A stretch of 26,172 bases of DNA, taken from Lachnospiraceae bacterium UBA7225. Its GTDB lineage: Bacteria > Bacillota > Clostridia > Lachnospirales > Lachnospiraceae. The position numbers and the translations under genes are program-made. The notes below the pieces were generated by a model. It was given only the letters and a program-made list of their open reading frames with translations. It ran no database searches and had not been told where the DNA came from. The stretch covers positions 1 to 26,172 of the forward strand of contig DKTR01000037.1 in the NCBI GenBank assembly GCA_002473385.1, in the 5' to 3' direction. The first letter of the stretch is position 1. Every line of letters starts with the position of its first letter. This document shows, in pieces, positions 13,374 to 22,612 of the stretch.

Positions 13374-14978
13374 ATGAGCAGAGAAATCAATCTTATTAAA
13401 GAAGATATACAGAATGCAAAAACAGCGCTCGGTATCGAGTTCGGTTCGACCAGAATCAAGGCGGTTCTGATCGATTCGGAGAGCAATCCGGTTGCAGCGG
13501 GCAGTCACGAATGGGAAAACCGTCTGGAAAATAATATCTGGACATACACTCTGGACGATATCTGGACGGGGCTGCAGGACGCGTACGCAGACATGGCAGC
13601 AGACGTGAAGAAACAGTACGGCCTGGAGCTGACAAACATCGGTGCTATCGGATTTTCCGCGATGATGCATGGTTACATGGTATTTAACAGCCAGGATGAA
13701 CTGCTGGTGCCGTTCCGTACATGGCGGAACACCATGACGGGCGAAGCTGCGGGAAAACTGTTCGATCTGTTTAACTATAATATTCCTCAGAGATGGAGTA
13801 TTGCACATCTCTATCAGGCAATCTTAAACGGGGAGGAGCACGTAAAGGACATTACCTACCTTACCACGCTGGCGGGTTATATTCACTGGCAGATGACAGG
13901 CGAGAAGGTGCTCGGTGTGGGCGACGCGTCCGGTATGTTCCCGATCGATCCGGGTACAAAGGATTACGACGAAACGATGGTGCAGAAATTTGATGCGCTG
14001 GTGGCGGATAAAAACTTCCCGTGGAAGCTGCGCGACATCCTGCCGAAGGTACTGGTGGCAGGCGAGCATGCGGGCACGCTGACAGCGGAGGGTGCAAAGC
14101 TTCTGGATGTGAGCGGAAAACTGCAGGCAGGTATCCCGGTATGCCCGGCAGAGGGCGACGCCGGCACCGGCATGGCGGCGACTAACAGTGTAAAGCAGCG
14201 CACCGGAAATGTTTCTGCGGGTACTTCGGTGTTTGCCATGGTGGTTCTGGAAAAAGAGCTGTCGAAGGCATACCCGGAGCTGGATCTTGTTACCACGCCG
14301 GACGGCAGCCTGGTGGCGATGGTACACTGCAACAACTGTACGTCCGACCTTAACGCATGGGTGGGCATCTTCCGTGAATTTATGGAAACCCTTGGCATGG
14401 AAGTCGATATGAATAAATTATTCTCAGCACTGTACAACAAGGCAATGGAGGGAGATAAAGACTGCGGAGGTCTGCTGTCCTGGTGCTACTTCTCAGGCGA
14501 GCCGGTAACAGGCTTCGACGAGGGACGTCCGCTGTTTGTACGCAGACCGGATGCCAGATTTAATCTGGCAAACTTCATGCGTACCCATCTGTACAGCTCT
14601 CTGGCAGCGCTGAAGATTGGCATGGATATCCTCTTTGAGCAGGAGCATGTTGCACTGGATGAGCTGATGGGACACGGCGGTCTGTTTAAGACGAAAGGTG
14701 TCGGACAGAGCATCATGGCTGCGGCGGCAAACGTTCCTGTTACCTGCATGGAGACGGCAGGCGAGGGCGGCGCCTGGGGCATTGCGCTTCTGGCAGCCTA
14801 TATGAAGAACAAAGAAGAGGGCGAGACGCTGGACGCATATCTGAACGATAAGGTATTTGCAGGACAGAAGGGCGAGACGCTGAAACCGGATGCGGCAGAT
14901 GTGGAAGGCTTCAACCGGTTTATCGAAAACTACACCAAAGCGCTGGCAGTAGAGCGCGCAGCGGTGGAAACCGTATAA
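13374..14978 (+). CDS. araB: FGGY-family carbohydrate kinase, probable L-ribulokinase
   Basis: This kinase of 534 residues most likely phosphorylates L-ribulose to L-ribulose 5-phosphate; the position between araA and araD gives the substrate. The phosphate-1 loop GIEFGSTR is at 20-27, with Glu in place of the more common Asp (GIDFGT), preceded by a 17-residue polar extension. Further signs are GFSAMMHGYM, RTWRNTMTGEAAG, NVSAGTSVFAMV and the C-terminal GHGGLFKTKGVGQ with ETAGEGGAWGIALLAA, the FGGY C-domain. The start is ATG 13374 with AGGAGG ten bases upstream; an in-frame ATG at 13350 precedes that site. It differs from the E. coli AraB type in length, so a broader pentulose range is possible. 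Confidence 0.9.
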   Translation: MSREINLIKEDIQNAKTALGIEFGSTRIKAVLIDSESNPVAAGSHEWENRLENNIWTYTLDDIWTGLQDAYADMAADVKKQYGLELTNIGAIGFSAMMHGYMVFNSQDELLVPFRTWRNTMTGEAAGKLFDLFNYNIPQRWSIAHLYQAILNGEEHVKDITYLTTLAGYIHWQMTGEKVLGVGDASGMFPIDPGTKDYDETMVQKFDALVADKNFPWKLRDILPKVLVAGEHAGTLTAEGAKLLDVSGKLQAGIPVCPAEGDAGTGMAATNSVKQRTGNVSAGTSVFAMVVLEKELSKAYPELDLVTTPDGSLVAMVHCNNCTSDLNAWVGIFREFMETLGMEVDMNKLFSALYNKAMEGDKDCGGLLSWCYFSGEPVTGFDEGRPLFVRRPDARFNLANFMRTHLYSSLAALKIGMDILFEQEHVALDELMGHGGLFKTKGVGQSIMAAAANVPVTCMETAGEGGAWGIALLAAYMKNKEEGETLDAYLNDKVFAGQKGETLKPDAADVEGFNRFIENYTKALAVERAAVETV

Positions 14979-15000
14979 AATACGCAGACGAGGTGGAAAA

Positions 15001-15690
15001 ATGTTAGAAGATCTGAAAAGACGGGTATACGAAGCAAATATGCTGCTTCCGAAATATGGACTGGTGACTTTTACATGGGGAAATGTCAGTGAGATCGACC
15101 GCGAGACGGGTATTTTTGCAATTAAACCGAGCGGTGTGGATTATGATAAGCTTACGCCGGATGATATGGTACTGATGGATCTGAACGGCAATAAGGTGGA
15201 GGGTAAATATAATCCGTCTTCTGATACGGCGACGCATCTGGAGCTGTATAAGGCATTTGAAAAAATCGGCGGTGTGGTACATACGCATTCCCCATGGGCG
15301 ACGAGCTGGGCACAGGCAGGGCGCGGTATCCCCTGTTACGGCACGACACATGCGGACTACATTTATGGCGAGGTGCCGTGTGCACGCTGCCTCACCGGGG
15401 ATGAATTTACGCAGTATGAGAAAAATACCGGTCTGCTGATTGCAGAATGCTTCCGGGACAGAGATTATGAGGCGGTTCCGGCTGTGCTCTGCAAAAATCA
15501 CGGTCCCTTTACCTGGGGAAAGGACGGGCACGAGGCGGTTCATAATGCTGTGGTGCTGGAGGAAGTGGCAAAGATGGCGGCGCGCTGCGAGATGATCAAC
15601 CCGCAGGTGCAGCCGGCGCCGCAGGATCTGCAGGATAAGCATTACTACAGAAAGCATGGAGAAAACGCTTACTACGGACAGGGAAAATAA
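15001..15690 (+). CDS. araD: L-ribulose-5-phosphate 4-epimerase
   Basis: AraD converts L-ribulose 5-phosphate to D-xylulose 5-phosphate, which feeds the pentose phosphate or phosphoketolase route. It is a class II aldolase-fold zinc enzyme of 229 residues. The metal ligands His94 and His96 (VVHTHSPWA) and His167 (KNHGPFTWG) and the catalytic-type Asp75 (SSDTATH) are present, as are NVSEID and IKPSGVDYDKL near the N-terminus. The start is ATG 15001 after GAGGTGG. It lies 22 bases after araB, and the next gene starts three bases after its stop, so the regulator is cotranscribed. Confidence 0.96.
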   Translation: MLEDLKRRVYEANMLLPKYGLVTFTWGNVSEIDRETGIFAIKPSGVDYDKLTPDDMVLMDLNGNKVEGKYNPSSDTATHLELYKAFEKIGGVVHTHSPWATSWAQAGRGIPCYGTTHADYIYGEVPCARCLTGDEFTQYEKNTGLLIAECFRDRDYEAVPAVLCKNHGPFTWGKDGHEAVHNAVVLEEVAKMAARCEMINPQVQPAPQDLQDKHYYRKHGENAYYGQGK

Positions 15691-15693
15691 CAG

Positions 15694-17316
15694 ATGTTAA
15701 AGGTATTTTTGGTAGAAGATGAAGTAGTCATGCGCAATGGGATCAAAAACAATATTCCATGGGCAAAAGAAGGATTTGAATTTGTAGGAGAGGCCAGCGA
15801 CGGAGAGCTGGCCTATCCGCTTATAAAGAAGGAAAAACCGGATATTCTGATCACGGATATCAGAATGCCGTTTATGGACGGACTGGAACTCAGCCGCATT
15901 GTCAAGAAGGAGATGCCGCAGATCAAAATTATGATCCTCAGCGGTTACAATGAATTTGACTATGCGAAGCAGGCGATCAATATCGGCGTCACGCAGTACC
16001 TCTTAAAGCCGGTCAGTTCGGCTAAGCTTCTGGAAGCAGTGAAGGAGGTCGCCGCGCTCATTGAGAAGGAGCGGGAATACGACCGCATGATGGAGCGCTA
16101 TCAAAAAGAGATGGAAGAAAATGTCCATCTGGAGCAGCAGAAGCTCTGGAACGCGCTGGCGGCGAACAAGCTGACGACAGCCGAGCTTTTAGAGGGCGGA
16201 CAGAAGGTCGGAATGGATTTTACGGCTTCCGCTTATCTGGTATTTCTTTTTAAAATCATGCAGGGCGGGGATTCCACCGGCTGCTCCAAGGACACCATTG
16301 AGGTGTCGGATAAAATTCTGGAGATAAGTGAAGGCTGGGAAAATGTGCTTACCTTTGAGCGAAGCTCGGAAGGATGGGTATTTCTTATTAAAGGACAGTC
16401 AGGGGAGGAAGCGCAGGAAAGCCTGGATATATGCAGAAGAGAGCTTACGGAGCTGGTGAGCGGGTATCCCGATCTGGAATATTTCGGAGGCATCGGCACG
16501 GTGGTGCGCCGTCTGGGCGATATCCCGCTCTCTTATCGGGAGGCAGGAAAGGCATTTGCCAGCCGCTTTTTTACGGAGCCGAACCAGATCCTGTATTCTA
16601 CCGACGTTGTCCGGCTGCATCGTGGGGACGACAGCCGCATTGACGTCAGCAGCATGCGCTCAAAGAAAATGGAGCGTGAACTGGTGGACAAGTTTTTGCG
16701 CAGCGGTACACTGGAGGAAGTAGATAATTTCCTGGATGAGTATTTTCTGGATGTCGGGGAACAGAATTACCAGTCGATGCTGTACCGTCAGTATGTGGTG
16801 ATGGATCTGTATTTCACGGCAACGGATTTTCTGACGGGTCTGAAGATCAGTACAGATGATTTGCCGGAGTGCTGCCGCGATATCAATGAGATAGTAGCAG
16901 CGGCGTCTTCGCCGGAAAGCATGCGGGAGCAGGCGGGCAGACTGCTTGCGGAGACACTGAAGCTGCGCGACCACCATTCCATGAAAAAATACAGTGCTGT
17001 GCTGGAGGAGGCGCGCGCCTTTATCCAGGAAAACTACCAGCGGGAAGATATGTCGCTGAATACGGTGGCTTCCCAGGTAAACATCAGCCCCAGTTATTTC
17101 AGCGCCATTTTCAGTGCAGAGACCGGGCAGACTTTTGTGGAATATCTGACGCAGGTGCGCCTGGATAAGGCGAAGGAGCTGCTGATGTGCTCCAGTATGC
17201 GCACGGCGGAGATCGGCTATGAGGTGGGCTATAAAGATTCACATTATTTCAGCTATATTTTTAAGAAATTCGTAGGCTGCAGTCCGAAGGACTATAAAAA
17301 CCGCAGGAAAGAGTAG
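15694..17316 (+). CDS. YesN-type response regulator with AraC-family DNA-binding domain
   Basis: The N-terminal receiver domain (1-120) has the phospho-acceptor Asp55 in LITDIRMPFMDG, the acidic pocket VEDE (7-10) and Lys105 in LLKPV. A middle region of about 300 residues includes a coiled segment (EKEREYDRMMERYQKEMEE). The C-terminal 100 residues form the two-helix-turn-helix AraC domain, with NISPSYFSAIFSAETGQTFVEYLTQVRLDKAKELL and GYKDSHYFSYIFKKFVGCSP as two adjoining parts. It probably activates sugar-uptake promoters when phosphorylated by the adjacent kinase. It starts three bases after araD; its ribosome site is GGACAGGG inside the araD end. This places the regulator within the arabinose operon and allows positive feedback. 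Confidence 0.93.
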   Translation: MLKVFLVEDEVVMRNGIKNNIPWAKEGFEFVGEASDGELAYPLIKKEKPDILITDIRMPFMDGLELSRIVKKEMPQIKIMILSGYNEFDYAKQAINIGVTQYLLKPVSSAKLLEAVKEVAALIEKEREYDRMMERYQKEMEENVHLEQQKLWNALAANKLTTAELLEGGQKVGMDFTASAYLVFLFKIMQGGDSTGCSKDTIEVSDKILEISEGWENVLTFERSSEGWVFLIKGQSGEEAQESLDICRRELTELVSGYPDLEYFGGIGTVVRRLGDIPLSYREAGKAFASRFFTEPNQILYSTDVVRLHRGDDSRIDVSSMRSKKMERELVDKFLRSGTLEEVDNFLDEYFLDVGEQNYQSMLYRQYVVMDLYFTATDFLTGLKISTDDLPECCRDINEIVAAASSPESMREQAGRLLAETLKLRDHHSMKKYSAVLEEARAFIQENYQREDMSLNTVASQVNISPSYFSAIFSAETGQTFVEYLTQVRLDKAKELLMCSSMRTAEIGYEVGYKDSHYFSYIFKKFVGCSPKDYKNRRKE

Positions 17317-17321
17317 AAACT

Positions 17322-18791
17322 ATGACGCACAAAGGATCTTCGCTCAATAAACGCATCAATATCCTGCTGGCGGTCTGCTTTGTACCGCTGACAATCGTGG
17401 CAGTGTATCTGCTTTCTCTTGTGCTGCGTTTTTCTGACCGCTATGACGCGATTGTAGCGAATATTACGCAGGCAAATGTGTACAATATCAGCTTCAAGGA
17501 GGATGTGGACTACACGATGTACGTTATCGTGGCGAATTCGGAGCGTGCGTCGGAGCTGGTGGATACGGAACTCCCGGACAGGCTGATCATACAGGCGCGC
17601 AGGGCGTTTCGGGAACTGCTGGAAAAGGCGGACGGGGATTACACGAAAGGCCAGCTCGGCAGAATACTGAAGTCGCTGGACACCCTGGAGGGTATGGTGA
17701 CGGAGATCAGGCAGGACGCGCAGATCAGCGGCATGTATGACAAAAACATGGAACGCCTGGATCTGGACATCCGCATTCTGACACAGCTTATCCAGGAGCA
17801 GATCCAGGAGTATATTTATCATGAGGCAACAAATCTGGAGGCGCTGCGCGAGGGCGTTCGCGCGGATGTGGCACGGGCATTGCAGATCAGTATTGTGATC
17901 TGCGCGGCGGTGCTTGCCGGCGCTCTTTTGCTTGGAAGAAAAATTACCAGGCATCTTACAAGCGGCATCCAGCAGCTCCGCACGGTGACCAGAAAGGCGG
18001 GACGCGGAGATTTTACTGTGCGCGCAAAGCTCGAAGAAAGCGATGAGGAGCTGGCAGAGCTTGGCGAGGGCTTCAACCAGATGGTCGAACGCATCGGAAA
18101 TCTGGTCGAGGATATCCGCGTGGAGCAGCTCAATCTGCGCGCAACAGAGCAGAAGCTTCTGCAGGCGCAGATCAATCCGCATTTTCTGTACAACACGCTG
18201 GATACGATCATCTGGCTGGCGGAGGCGAACCAGACGGAGCAGGTTGTCATGATGGTGACGGCGCTGTCGGATTTTTTCCGGACGACTCTGAGCAAGGGGC
18301 GCGATTACATTACGGTGCAGGAAGAGGAATCGCATATCCGCAGCTATCTGAAAATCCAGCAGTTCCGCTATCAGGATATTCTGGATTATGAGATTGATAT
18401 TCCGGAGGAAATGTACCGCTATCAGATTCTGAAGCTGACGCTGCAGCCGCTCGTGGAAAATGCGCTTTATCATGGCATCAAAAATAAACGCGGGAAGGGG
18501 CGTATCCGGGTGACCGGCCGCCTGGAATCAGGCAGGCTGGTGTTTCTGGTACAGGACAACGGGCAGGGTATGACGGGGGAGCGTCTGGCGCAGGTGCAGC
18601 GGGAAATGAGCAAAAACCAGGCGGATTCCAAAGACCCGTCCGGCTTTGGCCTCTTTAATGTCGTCCAGCGGATAAAACTGAACTATGGTGCACAATACGG
18701 GATCTGGATTTCCAGCATTTTTATGGAAGGAACGGAGGTCCGTGTGGAAATTCCTGCTATAAATAACGAACTTTTATCCAAAAAAAACTAA
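17322..18791 (+). CDS. YesM-type sensor histidine kinase
   Basis: This membrane kinase of 489 residues has a first membrane segment at about 13-35 (ILLAVCFVPLTIVAVYLL), an extracellular region of about 150 residues rich in helices, a second membrane segment at about 186-205, and a HAMP linker to about 258. A His_kinase domain follows with phospho-accepting His287 in INPHFLYNTLD. The ATPase has the N-box VENALYHGI, DNGQGM and GFGLFNV. The start is ATG 17322, five bases after the regulator stop, with AGGAAAGAG upstream. The partner is the preceding response regulator. The external domain is mostly helical, so it may read a sugar through a binding protein rather than directly; that is inference. 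Confidence 0.93.
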   Translation: MTHKGSSLNKRINILLAVCFVPLTIVAVYLLSLVLRFSDRYDAIVANITQANVYNISFKEDVDYTMYVIVANSERASELVDTELPDRLIIQARRAFRELLEKADGDYTKGQLGRILKSLDTLEGMVTEIRQDAQISGMYDKNMERLDLDIRILTQLIQEQIQEYIYHEATNLEALREGVRADVARALQISIVICAAVLAGALLLGRKITRHLTSGIQQLRTVTRKAGRGDFTVRAKLEESDEELAELGEGFNQMVERIGNLVEDIRVEQLNLRATEQKLLQAQINPHFLYNTLDTIIWLAEANQTEQVVMMVTALSDFFRTTLSKGRDYITVQEEESHIRSYLKIQQFRYQDILDYEIDIPEEMYRYQILKLTLQPLVENALYHGIKNKRGKGRIRVTGRLESGRLVFLVQDNGQGMTGERLAQVQREMSKNQADSKDPSGFGLFNVVQRIKLNYGAQYGIWISSIFMEGTEVRVEIPAINNELLSKKN

Positions 18792-18859
18792 CTTTTAAAG
18801 AAAAAACATACAAAATCACCAAAAAATATTGTACTCTTTTAGAAAATCCTTCTGTTTCT

Positions 18860-18888
18860 TTTTGGTTCGGAAAAGTGTAAACTACAAT
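18860..18888 (+). promoter_or_regulatory. Probable promoter of the transporter operon, weak -35
   Basis: A -10-like TACAAT (18883-18888) has TTTTGG 17 bases upstream (or TTGGTT at 15). The poor -35 and the AT-rich 60 bases before it suggest activator dependence, most likely on the neighbouring AraC-type regulator. A small stem TAGCC-GGAAG-GGCTA lies at 18891-18905, near the expected transcript start. Confidence 0.5.
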
Positions 18889-18936
18889 CATAGCCGGAAG
18901 GGCTAAAGAACGTAAAAAGAACAGGAGGATTTTCAA

Positions 18937-19923
18937 ATGAACAAAAAAGTTTTAAGTGTACTGTCCTGCACAGCAATTGCTGCATCTATGGTAGCAGGCG
19001 TTTCCGCAGAGGGCGATCTGATCACCGTTGGTTATGCACAGGTAGGACATGAATCTGACTGGCGTACAGCAAACACACAGAATTATGAGAATGTTTTTTC
19101 TGAAGAAAACGGATATGAACTGTCTCTGATCGACTGCGACAACGACAATGCCAAGCAGCTTGAAGCAGTTCGTAATTTCATCACACAGGAACTTGACTAC
19201 ATTGTAATCGCTCCGATCCAGTCCGCAGGATGGGATACCGTACTTCAGGAAGCACAGGATGCAGGCATCCCGGTTATCATTGCTGACCGTGAGATCGAGG
19301 CAGACGCTTCTATGTATGATGCATGGGTAGGAACCGCTCCGTACGACGAAGGCGTTACTGCAGGAAACTGGCTGGCAGAACAGCTTAACGGCGCAGAAGC
19401 AAAGATTCTTCAGATCGAAGGTTCTGTAGGCGCATCTGCAGCAATCGGACGTACTGATGGATTTGCAGAAGTTATGGCAGAGCATCCGGAGTGGGAAATG
19501 CTTGATTCTCAGTCTGGCGATTTCACACAGGATGGCGGACAGGCAGTTATGGAATCCTTCATCAAGTCCTATGAGGGACAGTTCAATGTAGTTGTCTGCC
19601 AGAACGACAACGAAGCATACGGTGCAATGGATGCAATGGATGCGGCTGGTATTACATACGGTGTTGACGGCGATGTAATCCTTATCTCCTACGATGCTAC
19701 ACATGATGGACTTCAGTACACACTGGATGGCAAGTTCAACCTTGATGTTGAGTGCAATCCGATCCAGGCTGAGACTGTTAAAGGTGTTATCGAGAAGATG
19801 GAAGCCGGCGAAGAGTTCGAAGCAACCACACTCATCACAGATGAAGCTTTCTGTGCACCGGGTATTGAGAGCGAATATGCAACAACCATGACAGAAGAAA
19901 TCCTGGCAGGCCGTGCATACTAA
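18937..19923 (+). CDS. ytfQ: Sugar ABC transporter substrate-binding protein, YtfQ-like
   Basis: This periplasmic-binding-protein type 1 fold of 328 residues binds an extracellular sugar for the following ATPase and permeases. The N-terminus MNKKVLSVLS with AIAASMVAGVSAEG is a Sec signal, probably cut after VSA. The only early cysteine (Cys11) is too close to the N-terminus for a normal lipobox, so the mature protein may not be lipid-anchored, which is odd for a Gram-positive binding protein. The domain shows GYAQVGHESDWRTANT, IVIAPIQSAGWDTVL, GIPVIIADR, SVGASAAIGRTDGF and CQNDNEAYGAMDA, close to YtfQ (galactofuranose). Start ATG 18937 after AGGAGG. Codon use is strongly biased (CGT, GTA, GCA, ATC), suggesting very high expression. 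A terminator follows. Arabinose, in furanose form, is a likely ligand from context. Confidence 0.93.
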   Translation: MNKKVLSVLSCTAIAASMVAGVSAEGDLITVGYAQVGHESDWRTANTQNYENVFSEENGYELSLIDCDNDNAKQLEAVRNFITQELDYIVIAPIQSAGWDTVLQEAQDAGIPVIIADREIEADASMYDAWVGTAPYDEGVTAGNWLAEQLNGAEAKILQIEGSVGASAAIGRTDGFAEVMAEHPEWEMLDSQSGDFTQDGGQAVMESFIKSYEGQFNVVVCQNDNEAYGAMDAMDAAGITYGVDGDVILISYDATHDGLQYTLDGKFNLDVECNPIQAETVKGVIEKMEAGEEFEATTLITDEAFCAPGIESEYATTMTEEILAGRAY

Positions 19924-19958
19924 TTTCCACTTGTTAATTCGGATTATGTGAACGAAAC

Positions 19959-20004
19959 GGGAGGGGAGAGCATCCCAGTAAATGGGTACCTCCCCTCCTT
20001 TTTT
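19959..20004 (+). terminator. Terminator or attenuator between binding protein and ATPase genes
   Basis: GGAGGGGAG (19960-19968) pairs with CTCCCCTCC (19990-19998), with a further inner CCCA/TGGG pairing, then a run of T. It is a strong intrinsic terminator placed inside the operon, so partial read-through would give more binding protein than ATPase and permease. Confidence 0.88.
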
Positions 20005-20028
20005 ATGGCGGAGGAAGGAGGAATTGTG

Positions 20029-21552
20029 TTGGAAGCGGGTGTAGTATTAAAAATGCAGGGAATCTGCATGACATTTCCTGGCGTGAAGGCGCTGGATCAT
20101 GCCTGCCTTACCCTGAAAAAGGGAGAGATACGCGCGCTGATGGGAGAAAACGGAGCCGGGAAATCTACGCTGATCAAATGTCTGACCGGCGTAAACAAAT
20201 TTGAAGCCGGAGAGATTTATCTGGAAGGCTTCAACGGACCAATCGTAAATAAGGATACAATGGATGCGCAGAATAAAGGAATTGCTACTGTGTATCAGGA
20301 GGTTAACCTGTGCCCGAACCTTTCTGTGGCAGAGAATCTGTATATCGGCAGAGAGCCGCTGACAAAAATCGGTACGGTAAACAGAAAAGCGATGAACAGG
20401 CAGGCAGAGGAGCTGATGAAGGAGCTGGAGCTTGACATTGATGTGACAAGAAATCTGGAAGATTATTCACTGGCGCTGCAGCAGATGATCGCCATCGCGC
20501 GTGCGGTAGACATGGACAGCAAGGTGCTGATTCTGGATGAGCCGACTTCCTCTCTGGACGACCGCGAGGTAGAAAAGCTGTTCACGATGATGCGCCGTCT
20601 GAAGGCGAAGGGTGTGGGTATTATCTTTGTTACTCACTTCCTGGAGCAGGTGTATGCTGTCTGCGATGGAATCACGGTGCTGCGTAACGGACAGCTTGTC
20701 GGTGAATATAACATTGAAGAGCTGCCGCGTGTAAAACTGGTTGCCGCTATGATGGGAAAGGATTTCGATGATCTTGCTTCTATTAAACAGGAGGGAAGCG
20801 GCGACAAACGCAAAGAACCGCTGGTAATTGAGGCAAAGGGGCTGGGCCATGCGGGAACAATCAGGCCGTTTGATCTGGATATCCACAAGGGCGAGGTGAT
20901 TGGCCTGACAGGTCTGCTTGGTTCCGGGCGAAGTGAGCTTGCCCGTGTAATTTACGGTGCGGACAGAGCCCAGACCGGTACCCTGAAGGTGAAAGGAAAA
21001 GAAGTAAAAATTAAGAATCCGATCGATGCCATGAATCTGGGGATGGGACTTCTCCCGGATGACCGTAAAGCGGAGGGCATTATCGGAGATTTGTCTGTGC
21101 GTGAAAATATCATTCTGGCCCTGCAGGCGAAGGCGGGTATTCTGAAGCGTATTCCGATGGCGAAGCAGATTGAGATTGCGGACAAATACATTGAAATGCT
21201 GCAGATTAAGACGGCAAGCCGTGAAACACTGATCAAACAACTCTCCGGCGGTAATCAGCAGAAAGTAATCCTGGCGCGCTGGCTGGCAACAGATCCGGAG
21301 TTCCTTATTCTGGACGAGCCTACCCGCGGCATTGATATTGGTACAAAAACAGAAATTCAGAAGCTGGTTCTGAAGCTCGCAGCGGAAGGAAAGAGTCTGA
21401 TCTTTATTTCGTCTGAAATTGAGGAAATGCTTCGTACCTGCAACCGTATGGCAGTTCTGCGGGACGGCGCGAAGGTGGGAGAGATTGAGGAAGCGGATAT
21501 GAACCAGATGAGCGTCATGAAAGCGATTGCAGGAGGTGACAGCAATGAGTAG
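20029..21552 (+). CDS. ytfR: Sugar ABC transporter ATP-binding protein, YtfR/RbsA-like
   Basis: This duplicated ATPase of 507 residues energises the two permeases. The first half has Walker A GENGAGKST and Walker B VLILDEPTSSLD, with a degenerate signature SLALQQ. The second half has a degenerate Walker A (GLLGSGRSE), an intact signature LSGGNQQ and Walker B FLILDEPTRGID. This asymmetry is normal in the RbsA family. Start: TTG 20029 is seven bases from AGGAGG (20016-20021); GTG 20026 and ATG 20053 are alternatives. An extended frame from 19948 would translate through the terminator and is rejected. Its end overlaps the next start as ATGAGTAG (21545-21552). Confidence 0.93.
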   Translation: MEAGVVLKMQGICMTFPGVKALDHACLTLKKGEIRALMGENGAGKSTLIKCLTGVNKFEAGEIYLEGFNGPIVNKDTMDAQNKGIATVYQEVNLCPNLSVAENLYIGREPLTKIGTVNRKAMNRQAEELMKELELDIDVTRNLEDYSLALQQMIAIARAVDMDSKVLILDEPTSSLDDREVEKLFTMMRRLKAKGVGIIFVTHFLEQVYAVCDGITVLRNGQLVGEYNIEELPRVKLVAAMMGKDFDDLASIKQEGSGDKRKEPLVIEAKGLGHAGTIRPFDLDIHKGEVIGLTGLLGSGRSELARVIYGADRAQTGTLKVKGKEVKIKNPIDAMNLGMGLLPDDRKAEGIIGDLSVRENIILALQAKAGILKRIPMAKQIEIADKYIEMLQIKTASRETLIKQLSGGNQQKVILARWLATDPEFLILDEPTRGIDIGTKTEIQKLVLKLAAEGKSLIFISSEIEEMLRTCNRMAVLRDGAKVGEIEEADMNQMSVMKAIAGGDSNE

Positions 21553-22612
21553 TTTGAAAAAAATAACGCAGAAGCGTCTGTTTCTTCCGATTTTCAGTAT
21601 GATTCTCGTCATGCTGATTAATGTGATCTATGATATGGCATGCGGAAATGCGCCCCTTACATTTTTCACGGTCACGATTAAAAACGGGGTGCTGTACGGA
21701 CGTCTGATTGATATTTTCAATCGCGGAACAGAGGCGGCGATCCTGGCAATCGGTATGACTCTGGTAGTATCTTCCTCGGCAGGAACCGATATTTCAGTGG
21801 GTTCTGTTATGAGCTTATATGGCGGGATGTGCTGTATGCTGCTGGCGGGTTATGGAAATACAAATGTATCTAATTATGCAGTTCCGCTGATTATCGGCAT
21901 TGGCGCGGGTCTGCTGACAGCCTGCGTCTGTGGTCTGTTTAATGGATTTCTGGTTGCATATATGAATATCCAGCCTATGGTGGCGACACTGATTCTGTGG
22001 TCAGCGGGGCGCGCTATCGGTCTTCTGCTCTGCAACAGCCAGATTGTATACGTACGTGTGCCGTCTTTCCAGAAAATCGGCGGCTATGTGGGATTTATTC
22101 CGACACCGATCCTGATTGCAGCGGCATGTATTCTGGTGGCATCGCTGGTGCTGAAATTTACCGCGCTCGGTACTTACATACAGAGTGTTGGTATCAATAA
22201 AAAGGCTTCCCGCATTGCCGGATTTAACTCTGCGAAGATTATTCTTCTCTGCTATGTGATCTGCGGTCTCTGTGCAGGTCTGGCAGGTATGGTGGCAACC
22301 TCCCGTATCTATTCTGCTGATACAAATAACATTGGTCTGAATATGGAGCTGGATGCGATCCTTGCAGTTGCCCTTGGCGGCAACAGCCTCGGCGGCGGTA
22401 AATTTAATCTGGCAGGTTCTCTGATCGGTGCTTATACGATCCAGGCAATTGACACCACATTGCTGGCACTTGGCGTTTCGACGGCACAGTCACCGGTATT
22501 TAAGGCAATTGTCGTTATTCTGATCGTTGTCATCCAGTCTGAGCCTGCGAAGGATTTCTTTAAGAAGCTGGGTAAAAAGAAAGAAATGGCAAAGGGGGCG
22601 GCGCAGGCATGA
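21545..22612 (+). CDS. ytfT: Sugar ABC transporter permease, YtfT-like
   Basis: This 355-residue integral membrane protein of the BPD_transp_2 (RbsC) family has about eight to ten hydrophobic segments, starting with LPIFSMILVMLINVIYD. Signature parts are GMTLVVSSSAGTDISVGSVMSL, GLFNGFLVAYMNIQPMVATLI and LDAILAVALGGNSLGGGKFNLAGSLIGA. A basic C-terminal tail (KKLGKKKEMAKGAA) lies in the cytoplasm. The start is ATG 21545, preceded by AGGAGGTG inside the ATPase gene and overlapping its stop. It should form a heterodimer with the next permease, as in YtfT/YjfF. Confidence 0.92.
   Translation: MSSLKKITQKRLFLPIFSMILVMLINVIYDMACGNAPLTFFTVTIKNGVLYGRLIDIFNRGTEAAILAIGMTLVVSSSAGTDISVGSVMSLYGGMCCMLLAGYGNTNVSNYAVPLIIGIGAGLLTACVCGLFNGFLVAYMNIQPMVATLILWSAGRAIGLLLCNSQIVYVRVPSFQKIGGYVGFIPTPILIAAACILVASLVLKFTALGTYIQSVGINKKASRIAGFNSAKIILLCYVICGLCAGLAGMVATSRIYSADTNNIGLNMELDAILAVALGGNSLGGGKFNLAGSLIGAYTIQAIDTTLLALGVSTAQSPVFKAIVVILIVVIQSEPAKDFFKKLGKKKEMAKGAAQA

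Noticed and set aside
17292..18473. 393-codon open frame on the minus strand opposite the sensor kinase gene
   Set aside because: It is a codon-bias shadow of a kinase gene with clear H, N and G boxes; the predicted product has no domain and no good initiation site.
19948..20028. N-terminal extension of the ATPase from an upstream GTG
   Set aside because: It would translate the terminator stem and has no ribosome site, while AGGAGG at 20016 clearly serves a start at 20026-20029.
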